A DNA stretch of 64,000 bases, taken from the NCBI RefSeq assembly GCF_964033635.1, contig NZ_OZ035533.1, positions 5,551,001-5,615,000 of the forward strand, read 5' to 3'. This document shows positions 54,529-62,971 of the stretch, piece by piece (within the stretch, counting starts at the first letter, position 1; every line of letters begins with the position of its first letter). The position numbers and the translations under genes were made by a program. This DNA comes from Chitinophaga sp. MM2321. GTDB taxonomy: Bacteria; Bacteroidota; Bacteroidia; Chitinophagales; Chitinophagaceae. The notes beneath the pieces are model-generated. The model was not told the DNA's origin. It made no database searches and saw only the letters and a list, made by a program, of their open reading frames with translations.

Positions 54529-54566
54529 GTTACAGTTTTTTGTAACCAAATAATGCTTTTCGCGTC
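54529..54566. promoter_or_regulatory. Back-to-back ECF-type -35 boxes between sigma factor and DoxX-like gene
   Basis: GTTACA (54529-54534), 6 bp, TGTAAC (54541-54546): a perfect inverted repeat. Rightward, TGTAAC is followed after 16 bp by CGTC (54563-54566), the spacing and bases of an ECF-type -35/-10 pair, and predicts a start about 20 bp before the DoxX-like ATG. Leftward, the same box faces the sigma gene but its -10 is less clear (TATC after 16 bp). Confidence 0.55.
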
Positions 54567-54594
54567 AAATGGGCATCACTTAAAAAATTAAACT

Positions 54595-54993
54595 ATGACG
54601 ACATTGACCCAACAACCTGAAATCCAGAAGCTTTGGCTCATTCTTAAATACGTTTTCGGGTTGGTACCTATTGTTGCCGGGGCAGACAAATTTCTAAACC
54701 TGCTTACGCAGTGGGATGCTTATTTAGGTCCCGGGATACTTAACATGCTTCCTTTCAGCGGTCATGTATTTATGATGATCGTAGGTGTTATTGAAATAAT
54801 TGCCGGTATTCTTGTACTTACCAGAACAGAGATCGGGGCATATATTGTTTCGTTATGGCTGGTAGTAATTACACTGAGCCTGATCATTTCCGGTGATCAT
54901 TTTGATGTGGCAGTACGCGATCTCGTAATGGCTATCACCGCTTATGTATTAGCAAAGCTCACGGTTATAAACAGGGCCGTGGCTACAAAATAA
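54595..54993 (+). CDS. DoxX-like membrane protein
   Basis: 132 aa with four membrane segments: IVAGADKFLNLL after LWLILKYVFGLVP, then LPFSGHVFMMIVGVIEIIAG, AYIVSLWLVVITLSLII and VRDLVMAITAYVLAKLTVI. This is the DoxX/DoxD-like fold, often tied to redox or envelope stress. It is divergent from the ECF sigma factor and likely under its control. The specific reaction, if any, is unknown. Confidence 0.75.
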   Translation: MTTLTQQPEIQKLWLILKYVFGLVPIVAGADKFLNLLTQWDAYLGPGILNMLPFSGHVFMMIVGVIEIIAGILVLTRTEIGAYIVSLWLVVITLSLIISGDHFDVAVRDLVMAITAYVLAKLTVINRAVATK

Positions 54994-55059
54994 ATATAGA
55001 CCGGGCGCGCGTTACAGTTACCTGTGCCGGGGCCCGATCTACCTATCTTTCAATCCTGC

Positions 55060-56004
55060 TTATTTCTTCCTGGAAAAAAATCGTTGTTTCGCGCTTTTAG
55101 CCGGGATCAATGGTGCAATAGCCGCCGCAGCTTCTATAGGCAGATCCGATTCCAGTACATCAGCACCATCTTTTATAACCGCGTAATAAGCTTTGGCGCG
55201 GGCCGAAGGATCCGGTAATTTATCGTAAGTAGGAGCAGATGATAACATACACTTTACGCCGCGGCTGTGCAGCAGATCGTACATTTCCTTATTCTCCGGT
55301 TTGTTGTCAGGTCCTATATAAGCCATCACCTGTGACCACGGGATACCGGCAGCTTCATACTCCTTCAATGCCCGGGGAGTTTTCACAAAAGCAGAGAACA
55401 TACGATCCTTGTTGTCTTTCAGGTAGAAAGCCGCCTGTTCTCCCGTGTGTACCGTGAGCATCACAAAGGCATCCGCTTTGTGTTTGCGGATGATGGCAGC
55501 CGTCATTTCCATCGGTACATCTTTTTTGTCGAGGTTCAGGATTGTTTTGCCCCTCGCCCATTCTATTACCTCCCCGAGTGTAGGGATACCATATGCGGTA
55601 ACATTACCTTCCGGGTCTTTCAACTTGAACTGCTTCAATTCTTCCCAGGTATAATCGCTCACTTTTCCTTTGCCGGTGGTAGTGCGATCAAGTGTGGCAT
55701 CATGCATCAACACAATAATACTGTCTTTGGTCAGCCTCGGGTCTATTTCAAAGAAAGAAGGTGTATACTTTAAAGTGTTTTCAAATGTGGCAATGGAATT
55801 CTCCGGGTAACCGGGTATGATCCCGCCACGATGGCCACTCACCAGCGGTATATCTTTTCCGGTATAAGCAAAAAAGCGGTGCAGTTCTGCCGGTGTTTTT
55901 ACATTGATGACATGCAGCTTGACCTGCTGCCCGAAAACCGTTGCACAGCAACAAAGCATACCTGCCATAACAAGGAATTGCTTCCGGATAAAAACATGGA
56001 GCAT
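55060..56004 (-). CDS. Glycerophosphodiester phosphodiesterase family protein
   Basis: 314 aa, exported (MLHVFIRKQFLVMAGMLCCC, then ATVFGQQ). The GDPD TIM-barrel motifs are present: SGHRGGIIPGYPENSIATFE (His-Arg and Glu), PSFFEIDPRLTKDSIIVLMH and DATLDRTTTGKGKVSDYTWE (catalytic HD). The end is rich in Ala and Lys. It hydrolyses glycerophosphodiesters to glycerol-3-phosphate and an alcohol. It is the last gene of the minus-strand run with the sugar kinases, 30 bp after the histidine phosphatase gene, so it may be in that operon or only close to it. Confidence 0.9.
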   Translation of the reverse strand: MLHVFIRKQFLVMAGMLCCCATVFGQQVKLHVINVKTPAELHRFFAYTGKDIPLVSGHRGGIIPGYPENSIATFENTLKYTPSFFEIDPRLTKDSIIVLMHDATLDRTTTGKGKVSDYTWEELKQFKLKDPEGNVTAYGIPTLGEVIEWARGKTILNLDKKDVPMEMTAAIIRKHKADAFVMLTVHTGEQAAFYLKDNKDRMFSAFVKTPRALKEYEAAGIPWSQVMAYIGPDNKPENKEMYDLLHSRGVKCMLSSAPTYDKLPDPSARAKAYYAVIKDGADVLESDLPIEAAAAIAPLIPAKSAKQRFFSRKK

Positions 56005-56034
56005 AGTATCGTATTTAAAAATTGTGATGATATT

Positions 56035-56631
56035 TTACATTTTTGAATTCAACTGTTTCAGCACAAATCCACCCGTTTCATCCAGTGTAAAAAGGGTTAT
56101 AGAAGAATTGTCCTGTGTTAGCTGCTGATAATTCTTCAGTGGCATGCCGAGTTTATGCGCCAGGTAAAAACGGTTCACCCCATTATGCGCCGCCACCAGG
56201 AAGGTGCCCGACTGATGTTTCCGCACCAGCCCCATAAAAAAATCATCTACCCTTGTAATGATCTCTGTTGCATTTTCACCGGTTCCACCGGCCCTTGCTA
56301 CTGCCGGGTCCCGCTTCCAATCGAGCCACAGTTTTTCATTTTCTGCGATGAATTCTTCCCGGGTTTTGTGTTCCCAGTTGCCGAAGTCTGCTTCTATGAG
56401 GCGGTCATCTTTGATCACTTCTTTCCCGGTTGCAATTTGTGCGGTGGTCCATGCCCGTTGTAACGGTGACGCATATACGCCATCTATCTGCACCTGTTTT
56501 AACTGTTCCCTTACCGCTTCCGCCTGACTGATGCCTTTAGGCGTGAGCGGAATATCCGTTCTTCCGCAATAGCGGTTATTATCCGCATTCCAGGCTGTTT
56601 CACCATGTCTGAGTAAAAATACATTGATCAT
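56035..56631 (-). CDS. Histidine phosphatase family protein
   Basis: 198 aa. The phosphohistidine motif is at the N-terminus (MINVFLLRHGETAWNADNNR, His9 in RHGE), with the second catalytic His in LVAAHNGVNRFYLAHKLGMP. Conserved GRTDIPLTPKG and YASPLQRAWTTAQIATGK follow. Alpha-ribazole phosphatase and phosphoglycerate-mutase-like phosphatases share this plan. It starts one base after the stop of the kinase at 56633, strong evidence for co-translation. A phosphatase joined to two kinases could act on the pathway's phosphosugars. Confidence 0.92.
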   Translation of the reverse strand: MINVFLLRHGETAWNADNNRYCGRTDIPLTPKGISQAEAVREQLKQVQIDGVYASPLQRAWTTAQIATGKEVIKDDRLIEADFGNWEHKTREEFIAENEKLWLDWKRDPAVARAGGTGENATEIITRVDDFFMGLVRKHQSGTFLVAAHNGVNRFYLAHKLGMPLKNYQQLTQDNSSITLFTLDETGGFVLKQLNSKM

Positions 56632-56632
56632 A

Positions 56633-58072
56633 CTATTGCTGCTTTATATATCCTTTCTGTGCCAATATATCTATAAATTTTCCATAATCCTGTTCATAGA
56701 TAGCGGCCCATTCTTTATCGGGATGTACTTCTTTTTCAATTTGTGTAAGCGCGGTTGCCGCCGCTGATACGGATCCGAAATGCGTGCCCGCAGCCGCGAG
56801 TATGGCGGCGCCCACTGCACCGGTAACATACTTCATTTTGTAAACAGGCAGGTTAAGTACGCTGCTCCTGATTTTTAACCATATATCGCTGTTACTACCA
56901 CCGCCTGCCGTGTAAACAGCCGTAACGGCTTCTCCTGATAATTGTTTGATCAGTTCATAGGCACAACGTTCCACATAAGCAACACCCTCCATACCTGCGG
57001 CAAAGAGGGCCGCGCCGGAAATATTTTCTGGTCTGAATCCCCTGGCCTGTGGCGCTATAAACGGAAACCGTTCTCCATTTTGTTGCAACGGATAAAAAAA
57101 GTGCCGGGTAGGAATATAGTTTGCTGCCTCCCTGTTTAATGCAGATAAGTCCGTACCAAATTCACGGGTTACCCAATCGCCGCCCGTATTGCTGGCGCCA
57201 CCGGGCATCCAGTAACCTTCGGGATGACGATGGCAATACAATCTCCCTTCGGGATCATTGATCTCTTTCTTTGTAACGCCTTTCACCACCAGCGTAGTAC
57301 CAATGGTGGTGTTCCAGTCGCCCACCTTTACAGCACCCGATGCCATCTGCGCAGCACAGCCATCGGTCATGCCTGCCACTACCTGTACAGATGCCGGTAA
57401 CCCCAGTAGCGTGGCCATTTCAGCCGTGATATTTCCAATCACAGTACCTGATGGAACCACCTGTGGAAACCATTTCTTTTTAAAGGGTAGCTGCTCAAAA
57501 ATATAGCCGGGCCAGTTATCATTCCGTACATCGTAACCTGATTTAAGTGCATTCGTATAATCCGTTATGGTATAGTTTCCACTTAATTTCCCGATGATAA
57601 AATCCGTTGCATGTATAAACCGGGAGATCTTTGCTGCTTTCTCCGGATACCTGTTGAGGAACCAGTACATTTTAGGAAGACCACAGGATGCATTAAAGGC
57701 GGCATACCCCGTTGTTTGCGCTTCCCGGGCGGCCTCGCTGCACAATACCGCTTCTGCAGCAGAACGGCTGTCGCTGTACATAATAGCGGGATGCAGCGGT
57801 TCATTCTCTGTATCCAGCGGTATTATCGTACCGGATGTAGAGGTAACGGATATGGCTTGTACAGCCATGCGTTGTTGCGCACCGGTCAGCAACCCCTGTA
57901 AACATTCCTGGCAGGCCGTCCACCATTCCTGCGGTGATTGCTCTTCACGCGAACGGTCATTCAGCGGAAATGTTTTCTCCGCACTGCCTGATTGATTCCC
58001 TTTGACATCCAGCAATACAGCACGCACGCCCTGCGTACCGATATCAATTCCTAAAAAACATGGCTCGTTCAT
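56633..58072 (-). CDS. FGGY-family sugar kinase, D-ribulokinase/xylulokinase-like
   Basis: 479 aa. The two-domain FGGY plan: N-terminal phosphate motif FLGIDIGTQGVRAVLLDVKG, then ISVTSTSGTIIPLDTENEPL with HPAIMYSDSRSAAEA, and the C-terminal adenosine motif VYTAGGGSNSDIWLKIRSSV followed by VTGAVGAAILAAAGTHFGS. The STSGT...MYSDSR pattern resembles D-ribulokinase-type enzymes in cyanobacteria and plants more than classical XylB, but that is from memory and the substrate is uncertain. It lies 9 bp after the first kinase and 1 bp before the phosphatase. Confidence 0.88.
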   Translation of the reverse strand: MNEPCFLGIDIGTQGVRAVLLDVKGNQSGSAEKTFPLNDRSREEQSPQEWWTACQECLQGLLTGAQQRMAVQAISVTSTSGTIIPLDTENEPLHPAIMYSDSRSAAEAVLCSEAAREAQTTGYAAFNASCGLPKMYWFLNRYPEKAAKISRFIHATDFIIGKLSGNYTITDYTNALKSGYDVRNDNWPGYIFEQLPFKKKWFPQVVPSGTVIGNITAEMATLLGLPASVQVVAGMTDGCAAQMASGAVKVGDWNTTIGTTLVVKGVTKKEINDPEGRLYCHRHPEGYWMPGGASNTGGDWVTREFGTDLSALNREAANYIPTRHFFYPLQQNGERFPFIAPQARGFRPENISGAALFAAGMEGVAYVERCAYELIKQLSGEAVTAVYTAGGGSNSDIWLKIRSSVLNLPVYKMKYVTGAVGAAILAAAGTHFGSVSAAATALTQIEKEVHPDKEWAAIYEQDYGKFIDILAQKGYIKQQ

Positions 58073-58081
58073 GTGTTGCGA

Positions 58082-59527
58082 TTAGCATAGCTTACTAAAA
58101 TAAGTACGTGTTTTTTTCCATTCTTCATAAAAACGGGCAGCTTCTTCCTGATCCCGGGGGCTTACCACGTCGATGGCGTGCTCAAACTGTTGCCCTGTTT
58201 TCAGGGCTTCATTACAGATCAGCGCCGCGCCCATCACCGAGGCATGTTCAAAACCCGCTCTTACACGGATCTTTTTATTTATCAGGCTGGCAATCAACTG
58301 CCGGAGCATGCGGCTCTGTAAGCCGCCGCCACAGGCCCATACATAATCAGGTTCATGTCCTGCCACTTCTGCCAGGATCCTGTAGTTCTCTGCAATGGAG
58401 CAGGCTATGTCTACCATAGTAGCCCATACAAAACAAGCGCGTGATAACTGATGGGAAACTGGTGCAGGAAAAATAAAACCGCCCCTTACCAAAGGTTTTT
58501 TCTCACCGGCTACCAGGGAACCCAGGGAGGCCGTGCAATATGCCGGTTGTCTTTCTTTCAGTTCGGCTTCAATCACATCATATCCTTCATTTGGATAAAA
58601 TATTTCTTTCAGCCGCTGGTAATTCAGACCGGTCACACCTGCATTGGCTTCAAACACAAACCGTCCGGCGGCTACATCGCGGCTCGTCCAGGTGCGTTGC
58701 GCACTATCTAACGTATACGAGTCAACGATTTTTACAATCGGCGTGGTGGTACCGGATACGATCACCATATCTTCTACCAGCGGACCGGTACTTTTAACAG
58801 CCAGCTGCGTGTCGCCGCCACCGGCGATGACTACCGCTTCCGTAGCAACAGATAGCGCGGCAGCCACCCCTGGCTGCAACCGGCCGATCACCGTACCGGC
58901 ACTCATGACCGGAGGCAACATGCCACTATCGATATTAAAAGCAGCACAGAGTTCATCCGACCATTGCATACGGTCTACATCATAAAGCAGGGTTTCCGAT
59001 GCCTGCGAGTGTTCATACTTCTGTATGCCACAAAGCATAAATTCTACCCAATCACTGATACTCAGAAAAGAAGAACAGGTGTTCCACAGATCGGGTCGCT
59101 TCTCCCTTATACCTATCAGTTTGAATGCAGAAAAAAGAGAAGTAGGATAGCGCCCTGTAAGCCGGTAAACATGGTCCTTATCTTTTAAAAGCGGCTCCCA
59201 TTCCCTACCCCTGTGATCAATATTGGGTAAGCCTATCAGGGATTCCCCGTTCTTTCCTATCAGCACAATTCCTTCCCGTTGGCTGGTGGCGGTAAATGCT
59301 TTTATCTCTACATCCGCAGCCTGTTGCAAAGCTGCTTCCGCCAATGCTGTCACCTGTTGCCATACTTCTCCCGGATCAAAATACAAGGCTTCCGGATAAA
59401 GTTCATCTTTTGTGTAATGAATATCATCCCTGGCTATGCCAAGTACCTGACCTGTTGTACCGGTAACGGCTACACGTATATTTCCGGTTCCGATATCTAT
59501 AACAATATATGCGTCCTGTTTTGCCAT
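58082..59527 (-). CDS. FGGY-family kinase, LsrK (autoinducer-2 kinase)-like
   Basis: 481 aa. N-terminal phosphate motif YIVIDIGTGNIRVAVTGTTG, then FTATSQREGIVLIGKNGESL, ISDWVEFMLCGIQKYEHSQA, and AVVIAGGGDTQLAVKSTG; the C-terminal adenosine motif is DYVWACGGGLQSRMLRQLIA with EHASVMGAALICNEAL. The blocks SxREGIVL, ISDWxxxML and GGGDxQL are also found in LsrK. The rest of the lsr system is absent, so the substrate is more likely a sugar, polyol or hydroxy acid. It is 3 bp after the dehydrogenase gene. Confidence 0.85.
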   Translation of the reverse strand: MAKQDAYIVIDIGTGNIRVAVTGTTGQVLGIARDDIHYTKDELYPEALYFDPGEVWQQVTALAEAALQQAADVEIKAFTATSQREGIVLIGKNGESLIGLPNIDHRGREWEPLLKDKDHVYRLTGRYPTSLFSAFKLIGIREKRPDLWNTCSSFLSISDWVEFMLCGIQKYEHSQASETLLYDVDRMQWSDELCAAFNIDSGMLPPVMSAGTVIGRLQPGVAAALSVATEAVVIAGGGDTQLAVKSTGPLVEDMVIVSGTTTPIVKIVDSYTLDSAQRTWTSRDVAAGRFVFEANAGVTGLNYQRLKEIFYPNEGYDVIEAELKERQPAYCTASLGSLVAGEKKPLVRGGFIFPAPVSHQLSRACFVWATMVDIACSIAENYRILAEVAGHEPDYVWACGGGLQSRMLRQLIASLINKKIRVRAGFEHASVMGAALICNEALKTGQQFEHAIDVVSPRDQEEAARFYEEWKKTRTYFSKLC

Positions 59528-59530
59528 GTC

Positions 59531-60535
59531 TTATTGTGTCTTAACGTTCAGGAGTTCTTTATTAGCCAGTAGCGCCGGGTCATGCTTTTCCAGCGAAAAC
59601 CACTTCACTAATGCATTGTTCAGGATAGCCACGTGGTGGTCTTCCACTTCAAAAGTGGCGCCTGCAATATGCGGGGTGGCCATCACTTTCGGATGGTTGA
59701 TGATCCGGTAGTCCAGCTCATCAGGCGGTTCATGATCGAATACATCCAGGATAGCGCCACCGATCTGACCGGCTTCCAGTACCTCCAACAGGTCTTTCCT
59801 GTTCACCACTACCGCCCTGGCCGTGTTGACAAAAATAGCATCCGGTTTCATCAGCGACAGCAGCGATTTTCCGATCAGTTCTTTTGTGTCGGCTGTTACA
59901 GGAAGATGAACAGATACAATGTCGCTGGTAGCAAAAACGTTTTCAATGGAAGTGGACGTATAGCTGTCATCATAAGCTGTAAGATACGGATCGTAGAACT
60001 GGATCTTACAGGGTAAGGACTTCGCTATATTGGCGATGCGCTGTCCTACGGCACCAAAACCAACCATACCAATGGTTTTCCCGGCCATTTCCTTTCCTTT
60101 GAACTGAAGATAAGAAGTATGCGCGCCTACCCCCCAGTGCTGTCCTTTCAACCAGTTGATGCCTGCTATGGTATGCCGCATGAATGTAATTACATTGGCG
60201 ATAAACATTTCTGCTACAGCCTGCGCATTACGTGCAGGCGTATAGAAAACAGGAATACCATAAAGTGTAGCAGTAGTCAGGGAAACATTGGACGGTGTTC
60301 CCCGGCACACGCCTATAAATTTAAGATCGGGGAAAGCGCGGATCACTTTTTCAGTAACCAGATCATGTTCCGTGATCAATGCCGTGGCTTCCGTTTCACG
60401 CAGCAGTACCAACAGTTCCTCTTCATTGTAAGCGCGGCCATGCGGCTTCCAGGGTCTGTAAACAATACTTCCAAAATTCTTCTCCAGTTCATTAAGACCT
60501 GCTTCATTATATGGCGCCGTAACCAGAATTCTCAT
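59531..60535 (-). CDS. D-isomer-specific 2-hydroxyacid dehydrogenase
   Basis: 334 aa. The NAD-binding motif is GKTIGMVGFGAVGQRIANIA. The catalytic Arg/Glu/His are visible in FVNTARAVVVNRKDLLE, AILDVFDHEPPDELDY and VMATPHIAGATFEVE. It interconverts a 2-oxoacid and a D-2-hydroxyacid. PGDH-like proteins have this size, but position between an RbtT-like permease and two kinases points to sugar-acid or polyol oxidation. The gap to the next kinase is 3 bp. Substrate is not predictable from sequence. Confidence 0.9.
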   Translation of the reverse strand: MRILVTAPYNEAGLNELEKNFGSIVYRPWKPHGRAYNEEELLVLLRETEATALITEHDLVTEKVIRAFPDLKFIGVCRGTPSNVSLTTATLYGIPVFYTPARNAQAVAEMFIANVITFMRHTIAGINWLKGQHWGVGAHTSYLQFKGKEMAGKTIGMVGFGAVGQRIANIAKSLPCKIQFYDPYLTAYDDSYTSTSIENVFATSDIVSVHLPVTADTKELIGKSLLSLMKPDAIFVNTARAVVVNRKDLLEVLEAGQIGGAILDVFDHEPPDELDYRIINHPKVMATPHIAGATFEVEDHHVAILNNALVKWFSLEKHDPALLANKELLNVKTQ

Positions 60536-60583
60536 ATTTCGTAATTTATGTGTATCGACTATTATTAAAAGATCATCTTGTGT

Positions 60584-61864
60584 TTATATCTCCACTGCTG
60601 TACGTTCCATATGATGCGTGGTTTTCGCGTTGTCGGGAAGGGTGATATACCGGGTAATCACTGCGCTGATGAAATAAAGCAGGGCGAGGAGCCACACGAT
60701 ACCTTCACTACCTACCAGGCTGATGAAAATACCAACAATGGCGGGCCCCACGAATACAGGCAGGCCAGCACCCAGGTTCAACATGGAAATGGCTGCGCCT
60801 TTATCTTTTTTTACGAGAGAAGGGATCAGTGCTGTTAATGGTACATAACCAGCAAGACATGCACCCCACAATACGCCTGCAGCTGTTACCAGCCAGAAGT
60901 TTCCGGTGGAAAACTGTGGTGCATAATACAGCAGCAGCGTGGTGATACCACAGCCTACGCCACCAAACCACATCACGGTATTGCGCCATCCGAAACGATC
61001 GCCTACAAATCCGAAAATAAGATTGAAGGCTATGTTACTGGTGAAAATGGTGCCCCAGATCTGCAGCCATTCGATGGTGGAAAATCCATGTGCCGCCATA
61101 TAGGTAGGCAGGAATACAGGGAAGGCAAATTGTGCTGTGGTATTGATGATGCGCACAATACATCCCAGCAGTACTTTGGGTTCCTCTTTCACAATTGTGA
61201 ATCCTTTTAACAGCTCCTGCGTTTTTGATCTGCCCATGCTGTTGCCGGGCGGCGTAAATTTATCCCTGTTAAGCACCAGTGCAAAGAAGGCGCCCAGCAG
61301 TACCCAAAAAATGGAACTCCATAAGGTATTCTGATAACCGATACTATCAATAGCCCAACTGGAATAATAAGCGCCCATTACATTCAAGCCGCCTGTAAAT
61401 ACAAACCAGAACCAGCCTACGGCGCGGCCCAGCATCTGTTGCGGCGTGCGATAGGTGATCCATACCAGGAATGAATACGCGAAGAGGGGATACCCAAAAC
61501 CACGAATGGCATACGTAGCCAACATCACGGGGTAGTTGAGCTTTGCCATGCCTAAGCCGACAAAACCAATAGTCCCGATGATATATAGCAGTAATCCCAT
61601 CGTCATCGCTTTGCGGGGGCCGTAACTTTCGGCCAGCACCCCTGAAAACCAGGATGAAATAGCGATGGTAATACCATATACGGTAAAGAGTAAAGCTGAT
61701 TGCTGCATGGTCATTCCATGCTGTAACAGGTATGGACTGAGCCAACCCTGCTCCACGCCATCGCCCATCATAAAAATAATAATACCGATATAACCCCATA
61801 ACAGGGGTTTGGGAATACCAGATCGGGTTACCTGCGCGGAAGTTGTAGTATCCATGTTATTCAT
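60584..61864 (-). CDS. MFS permease of the polyol (RbtT/DalT/CsbX) family
   Basis: 426 aa, about 12 membrane segments. The family signature is strong: GYIGIIIFMMGDGVEQGWLS, then PYLLQHGMTMQQSALLFTVY, AIRGFGYPLFAYSFLVWITY and GRAVGWFWFVFTGGLNVMGA. Members import pentitols such as ribitol and D-arabitol. The start could be 61864 or 61855 (MDTTTSAQ). It is the first gene of the minus-strand operon and faces the DeoR regulator across 263 bp of A/T-rich DNA, which is the likely promoter and operator zone. Actual substrate unknown. Confidence 0.88.
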   Translation of the reverse strand: MNNMDTTTSAQVTRSGIPKPLLWGYIGIIIFMMGDGVEQGWLSPYLLQHGMTMQQSALLFTVYGITIAISSWFSGVLAESYGPRKAMTMGLLLYIIGTIGFVGLGMAKLNYPVMLATYAIRGFGYPLFAYSFLVWITYRTPQQMLGRAVGWFWFVFTGGLNVMGAYYSSWAIDSIGYQNTLWSSIFWVLLGAFFALVLNRDKFTPPGNSMGRSKTQELLKGFTIVKEEPKVLLGCIVRIINTTAQFAFPVFLPTYMAAHGFSTIEWLQIWGTIFTSNIAFNLIFGFVGDRFGWRNTVMWFGGVGCGITTLLLYYAPQFSTGNFWLVTAAGVLWGACLAGYVPLTALIPSLVKKDKGAAISMLNLGAGLPVFVGPAIVGIFISLVGSEGIVWLLALLYFISAVITRYITLPDNAKTTHHMERTAVEI

Positions 61865-61914
61865 AGTGGCACGTAGAATTATGAGTGACTGCTTTTAGCG
61901 TAAATCAAATATAA

Positions 61915-61959
61915 TAGATTTAAATAAAATTAAACATAATTAAATAAAATATAAATCTA
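61915..61959. promoter_or_regulatory. Inverted repeat in the MFS-deoR intergenic region, candidate DeoR operator
   Basis: TAGATTTA (61915-61922) and TAAATCTA (61952-61959), perfect 8-bp arms. The interior is almost pure A/T with repeated TTAAATAAAAT-like words. It lies 50 bp upstream of the permease start in the divergent gap. Operator assignment is inference from position. Confidence 0.5.
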
Positions 61960-62127
61960 AAACAATAATTTTAAACATCAAGCTATTGGGTTTTAAGGAA
62001 ATAATAGGGGCCAGCTGTCTCGAATCTTCATATTAAATTTGCCAGCAGCTTGAAAAAAAGTATTTTTAATACTATTAAACACATCGAGCAGGCAGCATCC
62101 CCGAAAAAAACCACCATTACAGCGGAT

Positions 62128-62892
62128 ATGAATATTACAGAGAGACATCAGGCGATTCTACAAAAGCTCCAGGAAAGCGGCAGGGTAGATATCATTGAAC
62201 TTAGCGACTCCTTACAGGTATCAGGTGTTACCATCAGAAAGGATCTCAAATTACTGGAAGAGAAAAAACTGCTGTTCCGTACAAAAGGCGGCGGCTCTAT
62301 TCAGAATCCATATGCCAACGAAAAGCCCCTGAATGAAAAGGAGCTTATTCATGCTGAGGAGAAGAAAAAAATTGCAAAGGCAGCATTACCGTTTATTGAT
62401 CAAACGGATTCTATCATCATCGGCTCAGGTACCACTGTTTTTGAACTGGCGCGTATCCTTCATCCTTCCAGGCACCTTACCGTTATTACACCAGCTCTGA
62501 AAATAGCCCTGGAACTTTGTAACCGTCAACATATAGAAGTACTGCAAATGGGTGGCCTCATTCATCAGAACTCCTCTTCTGCCGCCGGCTCGTTTGCAGA
62601 AAAACTACTGGACGAAATTTCATGCGGCATCCTTTTCCTGGGTGTAGACGGCATAGATCCTGACTTCGGTCTTTCTATTACCAATCTTGCCGAAGCAAGC
62701 CTGAATAAAAAGATGATCCATATTGCGCAAAAAGTAGTGATCCTTGCAGACAGCAGCAAGTTTGGCCGCCGGGGCATTGGCCGCATCGGCAACCTCGACC
62801 TGATACATTATATCATTACTGATAAGCATGCTCCTAAAGATCTGATCAGTCAAATGGAAGAAAAAGGCGTACAGGTAATTATTGCAGATTAA
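62128..62892 (+). CDS. DeoR/GlpR-family transcriptional regulator
   Basis: 254 aa from the ATG at 62128; a TTG-initiated form from 62050 would add 26 residues and exceed family length. Winged helix MNITERHQAILQKLQESGRV, then DIIELSDSLQVSGVTIRKDL and KLLEEKKLLFRTKGGGSI. The sugar-phosphate-binding domain has SIIIGSGTTVFELARIL, QMGGLIHQNSSSAAGSFAEK, LGVDGIDPDFGLSITNLAEA and LADSSKFGRRGIGRIG. DeoR members are released from DNA by phosphorylated sugars, which fits kinases in the divergent operon. Confidence 0.92.
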   Translation: MNITERHQAILQKLQESGRVDIIELSDSLQVSGVTIRKDLKLLEEKKLLFRTKGGGSIQNPYANEKPLNEKELIHAEEKKKIAKAALPFIDQTDSIIIGSGTTVFELARILHPSRHLTVITPALKIALELCNRQHIEVLQMGGLIHQNSSSAAGSFAEKLLDEISCGILFLGVDGIDPDFGLSITNLAEASLNKKMIHIAQKVVILADSSKFGRRGIGRIGNLDLIHYIITDKHAPKDLISQMEEKGVQVIIAD

Positions 62893-62971
62893 TGAACAAG
62901 TAAATTATCCGCGGGCCTCACTGCATTTGTCTGTTAATTCATTAAATTAACATTCAAATCCAGCTGCGTAT

